Below, one piece after another: positions 22,321-33,506 of a DNA stretch of 64,000 nt. The position numbers and the translations under genes are program-made. The first letter of the stretch is position 1, and each line of letters opens with the position of its first letter. Origin of the DNA: Megamerina dolium (lineage: Eukaryota > Arthropoda > Insecta > Diptera > Megamerinidae); contig OY978530.1 in the NCBI GenBank assembly GCA_963854835.1, forward strand, positions 38,288,639 to 38,352,638. Reading direction: 5' to 3'. The notes under the pieces are model-generated. The model saw only the letters and a list, made by a program, of their open reading frames with translations, did no database searches and had not been told where the DNA came from.

Positions 22321-25300
22321 ATGTCAATATCGGCATACAGCTCATGGTTGCACTTTATTATGTACTCGCCACCAACGCAAATAGGTCCAAAGATCTTCCG
22401 TAGGACTTTTCTCTCGAAAATTCAAAGCAATCGCTTATCCGGTGTGGAAATTGTCAAGGCTTCAGCGCCATATGTAAGGACAGGCATGATGAGATACTTG
22501 TAGAGTGCAGTTTTCGTTCTTCGAGAGAGGGCTCGACTTAACAATTGCTTACTCAGTCCAAAGTAACACCTGTTAGCAAGAGTTATCCTACGCATAATCT
22601 CCAGACTAACGTCATTACAGTTGGTGGTGCTGGTTCCAAGATAGACAAAGTCCCTTACTACTTCAAAAGCGTAGTTGTTGTTGTGAGTCAAAATAATGCT
22701 CATCTAAATTATGCATTTTGACACTACAAATGTTATAGTAATATTATTATTATTATTGTTATTTTATTATGTGTAACCATTAATTAATGATAATCAACAC
22801 ACTATGCATAATGTAATTATCATTGACTAAAATGGGTTGTAGTATATTTTTAAAAATGCGTGGTCAGCGCCATCGTACCTCACTGTATGATTGTGGAATA
22901 AATTCACAATCATGAAAAACAAAGAACGAAGAAGAAGAAAGTACGGGTCATCGTACCTCGCTATATGATTATGAAATAATTCAACAACCAAACACAGTGA
23001 AAAGAAAACGCATGCACAATATTTACAACAAGAAGTATTAACTACAAATAATAATGATGACTTACTAAAAATAAGTTATAAATATGACCTACTGAAGAAA
23101 TTGCAATGAATTAACCTACTTAAAAATTGCCATTTCTTCAGAAATTCTTTAATACCAAAATGGGGTTAAATTGTAAATTATGATATATATTTTAGGCTAT
23201 ATAAACTATGACAAGGCCTGAAATGACGGCAATCAGACAAGAAGTAAATCTAGTGAAGTAAGATAACTCGAAGAGCGAGTTAGTGCGTGTATAGTATTAA
23301 GAGTACATTGTGAAAGGATTCAATATCCTATTGAAAGTGGAAGCTATATTCCAAAGGATTTAGCGTCCTGTAAATGTATGTATACATAGTGAAAGAAAAA
23401 AAGAAAGACATATTGTTAAATAAAAACGACATGGTAAAAGGAAAACGAATCAACTAAATAAAGACAGTCTGTTTATAAATTAAACCATAATTGTGTTGTG
23501 TGAAAGAGGATTTGCAGGAAACAGGAGCAGAGTAAAAGAGGTAAGTCGTAGACAATAAGTTATCTAAGGAAAGGTCACATTGGCAGAAGAATAGGCACAA
23601 CATTGTCAACAGTGACGTGCTGTCCAAGACGCCGGGACTCTTTGTTTGTTGACACTAAATACTTCGTCTTGCCCTCATTCACAGTAAGACCCATCCGACG
23701 CGGCTCTCTTTCCAACTCTGAGAATGCTGCACTGACTGCTCGCGTGTTCATGCCGATTATGTCAATATCGTCGGCATACGCTAACAGCATGACACTTTTG
23801 TTGAAGATAGTGTCATTATGTCGTAGATCAGCAGCTCGAATTATTTTCTCCATAATAAGATTGAAGAAGTCGCACGATAACGAATCACCTTGTCTGAAAC
23901 CCCGTTCGGTATTAAACGGTGCGGAGAGATCCTTTCCAATTTTCACTGCACAACAGGAGTTATACAGTGTCATTCTACAAAGTCGAATAAGCTTTGCAGA
24001 AATACCGAACTCAGACATTGTTGCGTAGAGGTAATCCCTTACCGGACTGTCGAAAGCGGCTTTATAATCAACAAATAGGTGGTGTGTGTCGATCTGTTTT
24101 TCTTGGGTCTTCTCCAGAATTTGGCGCAGTGTGAAAATTTGGTCGATGGTAGATTTACCAGGTCTGAAGCCACACTGATAAGGTCCAATCAGGTCGTGGA
24201 GCATAGGCTTCAACCTTTCACACAGTACGCTCGATAGAACCTTGTATGCGATGCTCAGGAGACTTATTCCCCGGTAGTTGGCGCAAATTGTGGGGTCTCC
24301 TTTTTTATGTACAGGACAGTGAACACTGAGCCTCCAATCATCAGGCATGCTTTCATCCGACCATATTCTGCTTATGAGCTGGTGCATGCGGGTGAGCAGC
24401 TCATCGCCTCCGGTCTTAAACAACTCGGCAGGCAGGCCATCAGCACCTGCAGCTTTGTTGTTCTTCAGCCTTAAAATGGCCGTTTCAACCTCGTCATAGT
24501 CGGGTGGTGGAACATCAACACCATCATCTGTAATTGGGGTTATCGGGCAATCTCCTCCACTGGCGGAATTGTTCGTAGCATCGCCATTCAGTAACGTGGA
24601 GAAGTGTTCCCTCCATAGGCTCAGTACACTCTGGACATCTGTAACCAGATTCCCATTTCCATCACGACAAGAAGAGGCTCCGGGATTTAAACCTCCACTC
24701 AGGCGCTTGATCTTTTCTAAGAATTTTCGAGTCTCATTCTTTTCGAAGAATTTTCGAGTCTCATTCTTTTCGGTATACATCTCTATCTCCTCACACTCAC
24801 GTCTTTCCAATTCCCTCTTCTTGCGCCTGAAAAGACGTCTCTCTGCACTCCTTTTCTCTCTGTACCGCTCCTTAACAGCTCGCGTTGCGCCTGCACGCAG
24901 GGTTTTTCTGTAGGCGGCGTCTTTCTCTGCGGTAGCGGCGCGACACTCCTGATCATACCACTCATTCCTCAGAGGCCGGTAGTAACCGATTACCTCCTCG
25001 GCAGCAGTAGTCATGGAGTGGGATATATGTGTCCACCGTGTGCATGTGTCATCAAGTGGGGGAGTGTTCTGCATAAGCAGATCCGATAGTCGAGTGGAAA
25101 ATGCATCTGCTGTCTCTGGTGATCGCAGCTTACTGACGTCGAGCTTTCTCTGTGTGGGACTTCTCTTGTAATTTGCGACGTATAAATATGTGCGTACATT
25201 AGCTGCAACAAGGTAGTGATCCGAGTCGATGTTGACACCACGGATCGATTTCAAGTCCATCACACTGGAAGCATGCCTTCCTTCAATCACCACATAATCA

Positions 25301-26236
25301 ATTTGGTTCCTTGTTCTTTGATCTAGAGACAGCCATGTCGCTTTGTGGATGTCGAGATGTTGAAATATGGTACCACCAATTACCATGTTTCGTGCTACGG
25401 CGAAATCGATCAGTCTCATTCCGTTATCAGAAGTCTTCTGGTGGAGGCAGCGGTCATAAGCTTCTTCGAGGCGCTGAAGGAAGCTCTCGTTGGTCACATT
25501 GTCCTTCTCATCCGTCGGAGCGTGGGCACATATAAGGCTGATTTTAAAGAATTTTGCCTTGATGCGGATTGTGGCCAGCCGTTCGCTCACAGGCGTGAGC
25601 TGTTAGACAAGATGTCGTAGTCTCTTGCTGACCAAAAATCCACATCCTAATTCGTGCCATTCAGCATGTCAACTGTAGTAGATGTCACAGGAAGCTCTTT
25701 TGGAGCAGCCCTGTCCCGTCCATCGCATTTCCTAAAGAGCGGTGATGTCAGCTCTGTATTTTTCGAGGACATCAACCAGCTGGATAGAGGCACTCCAGGT
25801 GCATATCCGTAAATCATTGTCCTTTTTTCGTTTGCGGGGGTCATCAACAAAAGCGGTAGTCCTTATCCGAGGCATATCTGTTTTTTTCGTTGGGGGGGTT
25901 TTTTATCTGGCGGGTCCCAAACATAACGCACAATCTCTAGCCGAGGAGATTTTCGCCACTCACTTCAGCCGCCTCCCAGCGGGTGCCAGGAAGACGTTGC
26001 CCGGAGTCGCCACATGGAGGGCCCCCACTAATAATAATGAAAGCGCCATCACATAGTAAGCAGAGCAAGCTATATGACTACCCCCCATTAACAAATAAAG
26101 GTATCATCACATAGCGCTCAGATCAAACTACATGACAGCCAGTGAGTTGACTTGCGATGAGTTCAACAAGGATTGCGCTAGCCCCACCCGGTTGAGGCAG
26201 TTAGACACGTTACCTTGCGAAAACACCACCAGACCA
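22321..26236 (-). pseudogene. RTE-type LINE, copy D, split by a solo LTR
   Basis: Read on the minus strand, it starts at 26236 with the intact 5' end and is open from 25590 to the LTR at 23602 (671 codons including a few of LTR). The endonuclease has a deletion that removes the GDFNA catalytic segment: YDRC joins directly to LHQKTSDNG. SDHYLV is kept. RT is well preserved: LFVDYKAAFDSP, RGFRQGDSLSCD, LLAYADDIDIIG. A small duplication of the KNETRKF segment lies in the linker (about 24720-24775). Beyond the LTR it continues from 22674 to 22321 and is cut there, lacking the GTAA tail. Its 5' end abuts BEL pol at 26238, so it probably inserted into BEL and the left flank was later lost. Confidence 0.93.
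22679..23602 (+). mobile_element. Complete solo LTR in RTE copy D
   Basis: A 924-bp block bounded by TGTTGTG and CACAACA (7-bp perfect inverted ends of TG..CA type) and flanked by a 4-bp target duplication TTGT at 22675-22678 and 23603-23606. On the plus strand it has TATATAAA at 23198-23205 and AATAAA at 23457-23462, in the order expected for an LTR promoter and polyadenylation signal. So it is oriented antisense to the RTE. No internal retroviral sequence remains, which is the product of recombination between two LTRs. A 4-bp TSD fits Ty3/gypsy-type integration. The parent element is not in this window. Confidence 0.9.
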
Positions 26237-26237
26237 C

Positions 26238-27348
26238 CAAACTTATGTTGATGATATTCTCTCAGGAGGTCATGACATCCAGTCCGCATGTGAAGCATTG
26301 GATCAGGTAATTCAAATCCTCGATATCGCAGGATTTCCACTCAAAAAAATTACTGCAAATCACCGCAAAATACTCGAAGGAATCCCTGAAAACGATCTGC
26401 TAGATTCTAATTTCTTGCGGTTTCACAGTTCAAGTTCCACGAAAACTCTCGGGATTCGATGGAATGCTCTCTCAGACACATTTTCATATAGTGTCATCCC
26501 AATTTCTACATCAAATGCTGCCACGAAGCGACAAGTTCTCTCATCTGTCGCAAAACTTTTTGACCCGGCAGGATGGCTCTCGCCAATAATGATTCAGGCC
26601 AAAATCCTACTTCAAGAACTGTGGCTTGATGGCGTAGATTGGGATGAGTGTGTTAAACCGAAATCACTCATGAAATGGATTCAGTTTGTGGAAAGTTTAT
26701 CCGCTATTAGCGAGATTGAAATTCCACGATGGGTCCCGTTCTCCCCTGATAAACGAGTTCAATTACATGGATTCTGTGATTCTTCTGAGAAAGCATATTG
26801 CTCGGATTTATACTTACGCATCCAAGGAAAAGATGACAATATCTCCTCACATCTTCTAGTCTCCAAAGGTAAGGTTGCACCCATAAAAACGGTTAGTCTG
26901 CCACGATTAGAATTGTGTGGAGCGGATTTACTCTCAAAACTGGTCAAGTCTATCCGTTCGCAACTTGGACTTCACAATTGTCAGCTATTTCTCTGGTCTG
27001 ACTCCGAAATTGTGTTGGAGTGGCTAGAAAAGCGCCCTTGTATGTGGAAAACTTACGTCGCGAATCGTACTTCTCAGATTTTGAGTAATGTTGGCAATGC
27101 TACTTGGCGGCATGTTCTCAGTGCTGATAACCCGGCTGATTTAGCAACATGTGGATGTAAACCACAAGAATTAATTACGAATTCTCTCTGGTGGCATGGA
27201 CCTCACTGGCTTGTAAAATCTCCCGATTTTTGGCCAACTTCAATGCCTCACACACCAAACAAGTCGGCTTTAGAGCTGAGGAAAGTGGAAGCATTCCACA
27301 CAGGTGAAGAAGAAGACATTCTCGATCGCTGCTCTTCGCTACCGCGCG
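26238..27348 (+). pseudogene. BEL/Pao pol, first part (RT palm to RNase H)
   Basis: Opens at 26241 with [10 protein letters not shown], the YVDD RT catalytic motif of BEL/Pao elements, then continues in frame: [35 protein letters not shown] (the conserved FDP.G block after RT), [12 protein letters not shown] and, for RNase [13 protein letters not shown] and [24 protein letters not shown]. The tail [13 protein letters not shown] and LWWHGPHWL is also typical. The frame is uninterrupted up to 27348, where the errantivirus LTR begins. The part upstream of YVDD (gag, protease, RT fingers) is missing because RTE copy D adjoins here. Resumes at 33814. Confidence 0.93.
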
Positions 27349-27655
27349 AGTTAAGTATTTTTTAAAAAGAAATTAAAATAATGGAACACATACTATTCTT
27401 TTGGTGTTTTTTATTTGAAATCAATCTTAAGACCAAAACTTAAAAATCTACTGGCATATGCAAATGCCTTTTCGTATCAAAATTGCTTGCTAAGCACAAG
27501 CAACGCAATTGTTATGTATATTTTACGCTGCTTATTCCAATCAAGCAATCTGATACGATGTTCGATTTATTTATTTGTTTAAAAATTTTTGAACAATTAT
27601 GCTGATGTCGTCGTCAGCAGTATAATTGTTCGATACAGGGTGAAGGAACGTAACT
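27349..27655 (-). repeat. Errantivirus 3' LTR
   Basis: 307 bp, bounded on the plus strand by AGTTAAGTATT and GGAACGTAACT (AGTTA...TAACT inverted ends, as in gypsy-group LTRs). The last ~28 codons of env, including its stop at 27571, lie inside it. It differs from the 5' LTR at four sites (about 27369, 27379, 27433 and 27584). Confidence 0.95.
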
Positions 27656-29166
27656 CCTCCCCCTGTAGCCATAGGATTCTCCTGAATCCTATTTTTTTCA
27701 TTTTTGAACTTATACCATAATATAATTATAGCTAGGGTTAGTAAAGTAAACAATAATAACGTTACTGAGTCTGTTATTATGTTTTTTAATTTTATTTCTT
27801 TTAGCTCTATTAGGTTTTTTATTTCATTTATTACAATATCTTTGAAGGAGGGTTTTGTTGTAAAATTGTATATTTCTTCTCCTTCTTTTTCATTATAGAA
27901 TTCCTGTATGTAAATTTCCTCAATTTTTGAAAATAATTTGCCATCGATTATAATTGTACAATTTATAAATTCAATTAGAGCATTTCCGCTTGTTATTTTG
28001 TTAGTTTCGTTTGTGTTACAATTCTGTTCTATGGATATATTTTCCATATTTTGAATTAAAATCGTTCCTTCATTTATAATATATATTTTCTCCTCATTGT
28101 CTATAATTAACTTACAATTCTTTTCTAAAACACAATTTTTACTGATTTTTAGTTCATTTAGTGTCTTGTCTTTTTCATATATGTATGTTTTGTCTTTAAT
28201 TTGTACAGTGCCCTCAATGTCCATGTCGATCTTTTTATTATTACTATTTTTTAATGGTATTGTCCGTTTTACCTTGGTCCGAATTAAATTTATCGGTAGT
28301 TTTATAGCGATTATTAAATTCTCGTTATGTTGCATAACCCCCATTCTGATGAGTTTTATTTTATAAAAGTTTATGTCATATTTGTCTAATTCTTCTTCTG
28401 TTAAAATTGATGGGTGAAAGAGGTTATATTTCGCAGAGGCTATAGAGTCTAATATAGCGTCTATTTTATCATTTAAAAATCTTATTTTTAAAAGTTGGTC
28501 GTGGTACAGTATTTCATTTCTCATTACATTGTCATGTTGGTTTATGTCGTTAAGAGTTTCAACTATTTCTCTTCTGTCGTCTACTATCGTTTCTTTTAGA
28601 GTATTTATTGATTGTTGTATGACAGTATTAATTTTAATTTGATCATTCATGGCTTTTATTATTTCATGATTGTTTTCTTGATTATTGAGTAAGTGTTTCA
28701 TTATTTCCTGCCTATCGGAATCGTCCATAAGGCCAAACATCCAGTTATTTAATTTTCCTACGAAGTTGATGAGACCCCTTTTCTGTCTTTTAGAAACTGT
28801 GGGGATTATAGTTTTGATTTTTGTTTGAATTGTTTGGATTTCTGTTTCCAAATTAAGTCTGTTCTGCCCAGTAATTATTTTTGCGTTTTCATGCATTTGT
28901 TCAATAAGGTTGAGTATTTCTGATGGATTAATTACATGTAATATTATTTTAGTTGTATTAACTATTTCGACCATAGATGTATCGATTTGGATGAATCCCG
29001 CTTCAGTTTGTATTTGTGTTACCTTCACCATTGCCATCGTCGGTGCTAAGCATATGATCATTAGTAGGAATGTCACCTGAAAATTTGGTTGGTCTTTTAA
29101 TATTGGTTGTATGAATGTTTTGTAAATTTGATTTTCTAAACTTTGGTTGTTCTTTGTGTCTAACAT
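27571..29166 (-). CDS. env: Errantivirus Env (baculovirus F-like fusion glycoprotein)
   Basis: 531 codons, uninterrupted, starting 164 bp before the end of pol in a different frame, as expected for a spliced env mRNA. A hydrophobic signal segment is at about residues 33-47. A furin-type site RQKR is at 127-130, followed by a glycine-rich fusion-peptide-like segment (GLINFVGKLNNWMFGL), the hallmark of errantivirus and baculovirus F proteins. A heptad-rich region (about 150-260) fits a trimeric coiled coil. A single transmembrane helix lies at about 468-487 with a 44-residue tail. The C-terminal ~28 codons are encoded in the 3' LTR, and the polypurine tract is read as coding sequence. An open env suggests that the lineage was recently infectious or mobilised in trans. 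Confidence 0.9.
   Translation of the reverse strand: MLDTKNNQSLENQIYKTFIQPILKDQPNFQVTFLLMIICLAPTMAMVKVTQIQTEAGFIQIDTSMVEIVNTTKIILHVINPSEILNLIEQMHENAKIITGQNRLNLETEIQTIQTKIKTIIPTVSKRQKRGLINFVGKLNNWMFGLMDDSDRQEIMKHLLNNQENNHEIIKAMNDQIKINTVIQQSINTLKETIVDDRREIVETLNDINQHDNVMRNEILYHDQLLKIRFLNDKIDAILDSIASAKYNLFHPSILTEEELDKYDINFYKIKLIRMGVMQHNENLIIAIKLPINLIRTKVKRTIPLKNSNNKKIDMDIEGTVQIKDKTYIYEKDKTLNELKISKNCVLEKNCKLIIDNEEKIYIINEGTILIQNMENISIEQNCNTNETNKITSGNALIEFINCTIIIDGKLFSKIEEIYIQEFYNEKEGEEIYNFTTKPSFKDIVINEIKNLIELKEIKLKNIITDSVTLLLFTLLTLAIIILWYKFKNEKNRIQENPMATGGGVTFLHPVSNNYTADDDISIIVQKFLNK
27656..27665 (-). promoter_or_regulatory. Polypurine tract before the 3' LTR
   Basis: Sense-strand AGGGGGAGG directly abuts the 3' LTR, the expected start site of plus-strand DNA synthesis. 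It lies within the env reading frame, where it encodes a glycine run. Confidence 0.85.
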
Positions 29167-32140
29167 TTTTGTAATATTTTATGAAACCTAATTGCCGGTT
29201 TTCCACATATGATTCTCTATTCTCATTTGCTTTCTGAATTATTTTTGTTTTTGTTTTTGATATCCTTTCATGGATAATTTTGTGATCAATCTGGAAATTT
29301 TGCACTTCTAATGGAGTACATTTTATAGTGCTATGGAAATTGTTATTATAATACATTATTGCTCTATTAATTTGTGTGGTAATTGGTAATTTTTCTTCAA
29401 TATTCAGTGTTCTTATTTTTTCTGTTAATGTGTTGTTCAGTCGTTCTATATCGCTATTTCCAGTATGGCTATTTGGTTTTGTGGAATGGTATTCTATGTT
29501 TTGTTCATTTAGAAAGTCTTTAATTGTGGTTGTGTTGAATTCGTTATCGAATACGAATTTTCTATGTTTTCCCCTTAATGCTAGATATTCTTGCAATTTT
29601 GTAACCATCGTTCTATTATTCCTATCTGTAAGTAGTAGGCAAGTTACATACTTTGAAAATTTGTCAATAAATACTATAAACGAATGTTTGCTGTTAACAT
29701 AAGTGTCTATGTGGACGATTTCATTGATGGTTTTGGGAGTTTCTGTATGATAATATTTGTTTTGTATCGGGTTCCTATCATATTTTCCCCCGCTGCAAAT
29801 ATCGCAATTGTTTATAATTTTGTGTATAGTTGTTTTTAGGTTTGGGTTGTATAGAATTGATTTAAGTTTTTCGTATGTTGCTATAATTCCGCAATGTCCG
29901 CTTTCTTTTTTGTGAAAAAGGGATATTTGTTTTTTTAGTTCATTTTCCGATTCTATATCCCTCGAAAATTTTGTGCATTTGACAAATTTAACCTGATTGT
30001 TTGACGAGTACTCATTTTCAATAATTTTTTGTACTATATAATACTCATGGTCGTTAAGGTAGGAATATATTCCTACTTTTCCTTTTCCTACTTCTCTTCT
30101 TAGGATATTAGGGACATCATTATTTTCTATATCCTGCTTCCTAATGACGATTCTTTTGTTGCCAAATATTATTTGAGTAGGACTGTCATTATTTTCATCC
30201 ACTATTATAATTTGTGTTTTAAACCTATTGACGACTGTCTCCAGAATTGGTACACTATATCCTAAGTCTTCCTCTTGAGAGTGAACTGTTTGTACCTCTA
30301 TCGACTCGTTGTCACTTTGTTGGGTATAGGGGGTTTCTATTTCATTAAATGTGTTTTGGTTCTCTTGATCTTCCCCTTGATTGATTTCATCTTCTTTGAT
30401 CCTACTAAGGAAATCTGCAATATTATTAGTTTTCCATTTTATATATTCTAGAGAGAATTTATATTCTCCCAGGCTTACTAGCCATCTTTGAAGTCTCGGG
30501 CTGATGTCTTTTCCCGAATATTTTGTCATGAGCCACTTAAGTGGTTGATGATCGCTTTCTAAATCGAATTCCCTTCCAAATATATAGGGTCTAAAATATT
30601 TGAATGCCCAAACTATAGCGAGAAGTTCCTTTTCTATAGTTGCATAGTTGCATTCATGTCTATTTAAGGTACGATGTGCGTAAGCAATTGGATGGCCTTC
30701 TTGAGATAGGACTGCTCCGATTGCAAAGTTACTTGCATCAGTCGTGATTTTAAATTTTTTATCGAAGTTTGGGTATCTTAGTATTGGGGTATTTGTGATT
30801 AGGTCTTTCAGTTTCTCGAATGCGACTATGTAGTTGGGGTCATTAGTGTTTATAGTTTGGCTCTTTTTTAGACATTTTGACATTGGAAATGCTATCTTTG
30901 CATAATCTTTTACGAATTTTCGGTAGAAACCGGTCATTCCTAAGTATGATTTTATTTGTTTAGTTGTGTTCGGAATCTTTAGATTTGGTATGATTGAAAC
31001 TTTATCAGGATTTGGTTTAATGCCTTGAATTGTGAGAACATGGCCTAAAAATTGTGTTTCTCTTTTTAGGAATTCACATTTGTCTACCTGTATTTTTAGT
31101 TTTGCGTCCCTTAGGGCTCTAAAGATTTTTTTAATAGTATTTATATGTTCTTGGAGAGAGGTGCTAAATATGAGAATATCGTCCATGTACACGACACATG
31201 ATTTGTTTATGAATTCCCTTAGTACTTTGTTCATCAACCTTTGGAAGGTTGATGGGCCATTTTTCAAACCAAACGGCATTCGAATGAATTCGTAATGGCC
31301 CATTGGGGTTGAAAAGGCGGTTTTCGGCCTGTCTTCTTCTCTTACCGGAATTTGGTGGAAGCCTTTTGTTAAGTCCAATGTTGTGAAATATTGCGACCTG
31401 CCAAGTTTGTCCAGTAATGAATTCAGATTGGGTATTGGATATTTATCATCCATTGTAAATTCGTTGAGTTTTCGATAATCGACAACGAGTCTGTATTTTT
31501 TGGTTCCTGAATTGTCCAATTTCTTTTCAACAATCCACAATGGACTATTATATGGGGAGTTGCTTTCTCTAATTATTCCTTGCTCTAGCATGCTTTTGAT
31601 CTGGTTTTCAATTTCTGTTTCATGAATTTGGGGGTATCTATATATTTTTGAGTATAAGGGTTTGTCCGTTGTTGTAATGATTTCGTGATATACTTCGTTA
31701 GTAGCTGAAAGGATATCTCCTTCTTTAAAGAGGAGATCCTTAAATTCGTTAAGCAACCTTAGGGTTGCATTTTTCTCTTCTATGGTGAGGTGATCAAAAT
31801 TGAAGTTATCTATTATTTTCTTGTTTACAATTTTTTCTATAGTGTAGGCATTTCCTATATATTGAGGATAATTATATTCCTCGAAATATAGTTTCTGTTT
31901 TAATATCTCAACATATTGCTCTTTGCTGTTATTATATGCTTCAAGGGGTTTTAGAAAATTTTGTCCTATTATTCCTTCGAAATTTTCGTTCTTAAAATTA
32001 ATTATTTTCCTTTGAAGGGTTCCCGGGTGTTTAAACTCTTTTGGAAAAGGGGTAACGACTGTGTATTCTACTTTAATAACTGTTGTGGTAGAATAGTGTT
32101 CTTTAATATACTGGTTGTCGAGCCTGTGTCTATTAAGCAT
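29003..32140 (-). pseudogene. pol: Errantivirus Pol (RT, RNase H, integrase; protease frameshifted)
   Basis: The long frame has 1045 codons from an internal Met. RT is at about residues 150-370 (LVVDYRKLNEFT, FTTLDLTKGFHQIP, catalytic YMDD at 318-321). RNase H is at about 455-575 (TTDASNFAIGAVL, CNYATIEKELLAIV). Integrase has an HHCC zinc-binding segment (GHCGIIATYEKLK, NNCDICSG), then DDE positions within HIDTYVNSKHSF, FVFDNEF and GNSDIERLN. Upstream, the protease active site (LIDTGST) is in the -1 frame relative to gag, entered at the 32202-32208 heptamer, but that frame closes about 12 codons on. A one-base shift near 32060-32110 separates protease from RT. Unless this is a sequencing error, Pol from this copy is truncated. 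Confidence 0.92.
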
Positions 32141-32171
32141 TTTATTCTTACTCCCTCTATTGTAATGGTTA

Positions 32172-33296
32172 TTATTGGCAGTTGTGATTTTGAGGCCACA
32201 TTAAAAAATTTATTTGGTCCTCTAGCATATTTTCAGTTTCCAGAATGTTGTCTATCTCCATAGACATCGAGTTATAGTTTGTTCTATTTGATCGTTGTGT
32301 ATCGACACTCATATGTGACATTTTTGATTGTGAAGTATTATTATCTTTTTTATTAAAGTTTTGTCTATCGGTCTGGAAATTTCGCTTAAAATTGTTTTTA
32401 AATTGGTTGGATGTTGATGGGTTTTGATTGTTTTGTGTATTAGCTTTATTAATTTGATTATACTGTATTTGTTTACTATTGTTCGTGTATGTGTTTTGCT
32501 GTATTTGTAGTTTTTTCTGTCTGTGGTTAAAATGTATGGTTCTATGGTCATCTAATGCTTTAATTTGTGTATATTTTCTTATTATTTCATTCAAAGTGTT
32601 ATTTTGACTTATGTGGGCTCTAAGTGGAACGTCTATTTTATACATTAGAATGTTTACTAAGTCATTGTCAACTCTATCCGGTTTGTATATTTCCGGCTTA
32701 GTTTCGTCAAATATGTATATGTTGAAAAGTTCGGCTTTTGCTTTTTCAAAATAAGCGAAAAGTTCTCTTAAGCTACTTACTTTAATGCTTCTACATTTTT
32801 CGAATATATCGCTATACGTTGTTTTTGGCCTATAGTGGTCCATTAATTTTGATTTAACTTGGTTCCATGTAACATCTGTTCCCAGCTCTCTTATGTATGC
32901 TCCGGCATCTCCCAAAATCTTCTCGTTAACTATTATTGCCATCGCTAGATTTATTAATTGATGGTTCCCATTTGGGCATAGAGCCATTATTGCCTCTACT
33001 GAAGCGATGAATGCCGTTGTGCTGTGGCCTTTTTCTAGACATTTCAGCTGCCTAAATTGAGTCAAAATATCTTTTGGTGTTAACAAAATGTCATTTTGTG
33101 CCCCATATTGCTGTGGTTGTTGCTGGAGTTGTAGCTGTTGCTGAAGCTGCAGTTGTTGTTGCTGTTGCTGTTCCAGTTGCATCTGTAACTGGCTAATTGC
33201 TGCCTCCTGTCTTCTTATAACTTCGTTGAGTTGGTTTTGATCTTGTTCCATTTTTAAGTTTGGTCTGTTGTTGTCAAAAGAGTTTTGTCTTCTCAT
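32172..33296 (-). CDS. gag: Errantivirus Gag
   Basis: 374 codons, uninterrupted. It begins 193 bp inside the 5' LTR boundary. The N-terminal part has a coiled-coil-prone glutamine tract (about residues 42-65). The central part (about 75-265) is the capsid-like domain, with TWNQVKSKLMDHYRPK and LRELFAYFEKAKAELFN. The C-terminal part (about 265-345) is very rich in N, Q and K and probably binds RNA. There is no CCHC zinc knuckle, as in the 17.6/297 group. Gag forms the particle core. The frame ends about 8 codons after a UUUUUUA heptamer that would allow ribosomes to slip into pol. Confidence 0.93.
   Translation of the reverse strand: MRRQNSFDNNRPNLKMEQDQNQLNEVIRRQEAAISQLQMQLEQQQQQQLQLQQQLQLQQQPQQYGAQNDILLTPKDILTQFRQLKCLEKGHSTTAFIASVEAIMALCPNGNHQLINLAMAIIVNEKILGDAGAYIRELGTDVTWNQVKSKLMDHYRPKTTYSDIFEKCRSIKVSSLRELFAYFEKAKAELFNIYIFDETKPEIYKPDRVDNDLVNILMYKIDVPLRAHISQNNTLNEIIRKYTQIKALDDHRTIHFNHRQKKLQIQQNTYTNNSKQIQYNQINKANTQNNQNPSTSNQFKNNFKRNFQTDRQNFNKKDNNTSQSKMSHMSVDTQRSNRTNYNSMSMEIDNILETENMLEDQINFLMWPQNHNCQ
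32202..32208 (-). promoter_or_regulatory. Candidate -1 frameshift heptamer at the gag-pol junction
   Basis: In the sense strand the gag codons AAT TTT TTA form T TTT TTA, the X XXY YYZ pattern used in lentiviral gag-pol frameshifting. Slipping by -1 here enters the frame that carries the protease DTGS motif 23 codons later. An overlapping A AAT TTT heptamer also fits. The gag stop follows within 8 codons. No downstream pseudoknot was examined. Confidence 0.7.
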
Positions 33297-33488
33297 AGAA
33301 AAAATTTTCTTTTATATTTTTATTTTTTTTTTCAATTTGTTTTTGTAAGACACTTTATGTGTTCAGTTATTTAACTTTTTATAGTATATACACTAATAGT
33401 TTTTTTTTTTCTTTTATATATATGTCACTAAAGTGCACTACTGTAATGTCCTTTGGGACTCGATAGGTTCTGACAATTCTTTGGAATT

Positions 33489-33506
33489 GTCTTCTTCGAC
33501 TGCGCC
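33489..33506 (-). promoter_or_regulatory. Primer-binding site (tRNA-Ser type)
   Basis: In the sense direction, the LTR's final T is followed by GGCGCAGTCGAAG. TGGCGCAGTCG is the tRNA-Ser 3'-end complement used by 17.6 and 297. Confidence 0.8.

Noticed and set aside
23603..24028. Plus-strand 141-codon ORF in RTE copy D (also minus-strand 10424-10849 in copy B)
   Set aside because: Antisense shadow of the RT palm, recurring wherever that segment is present.
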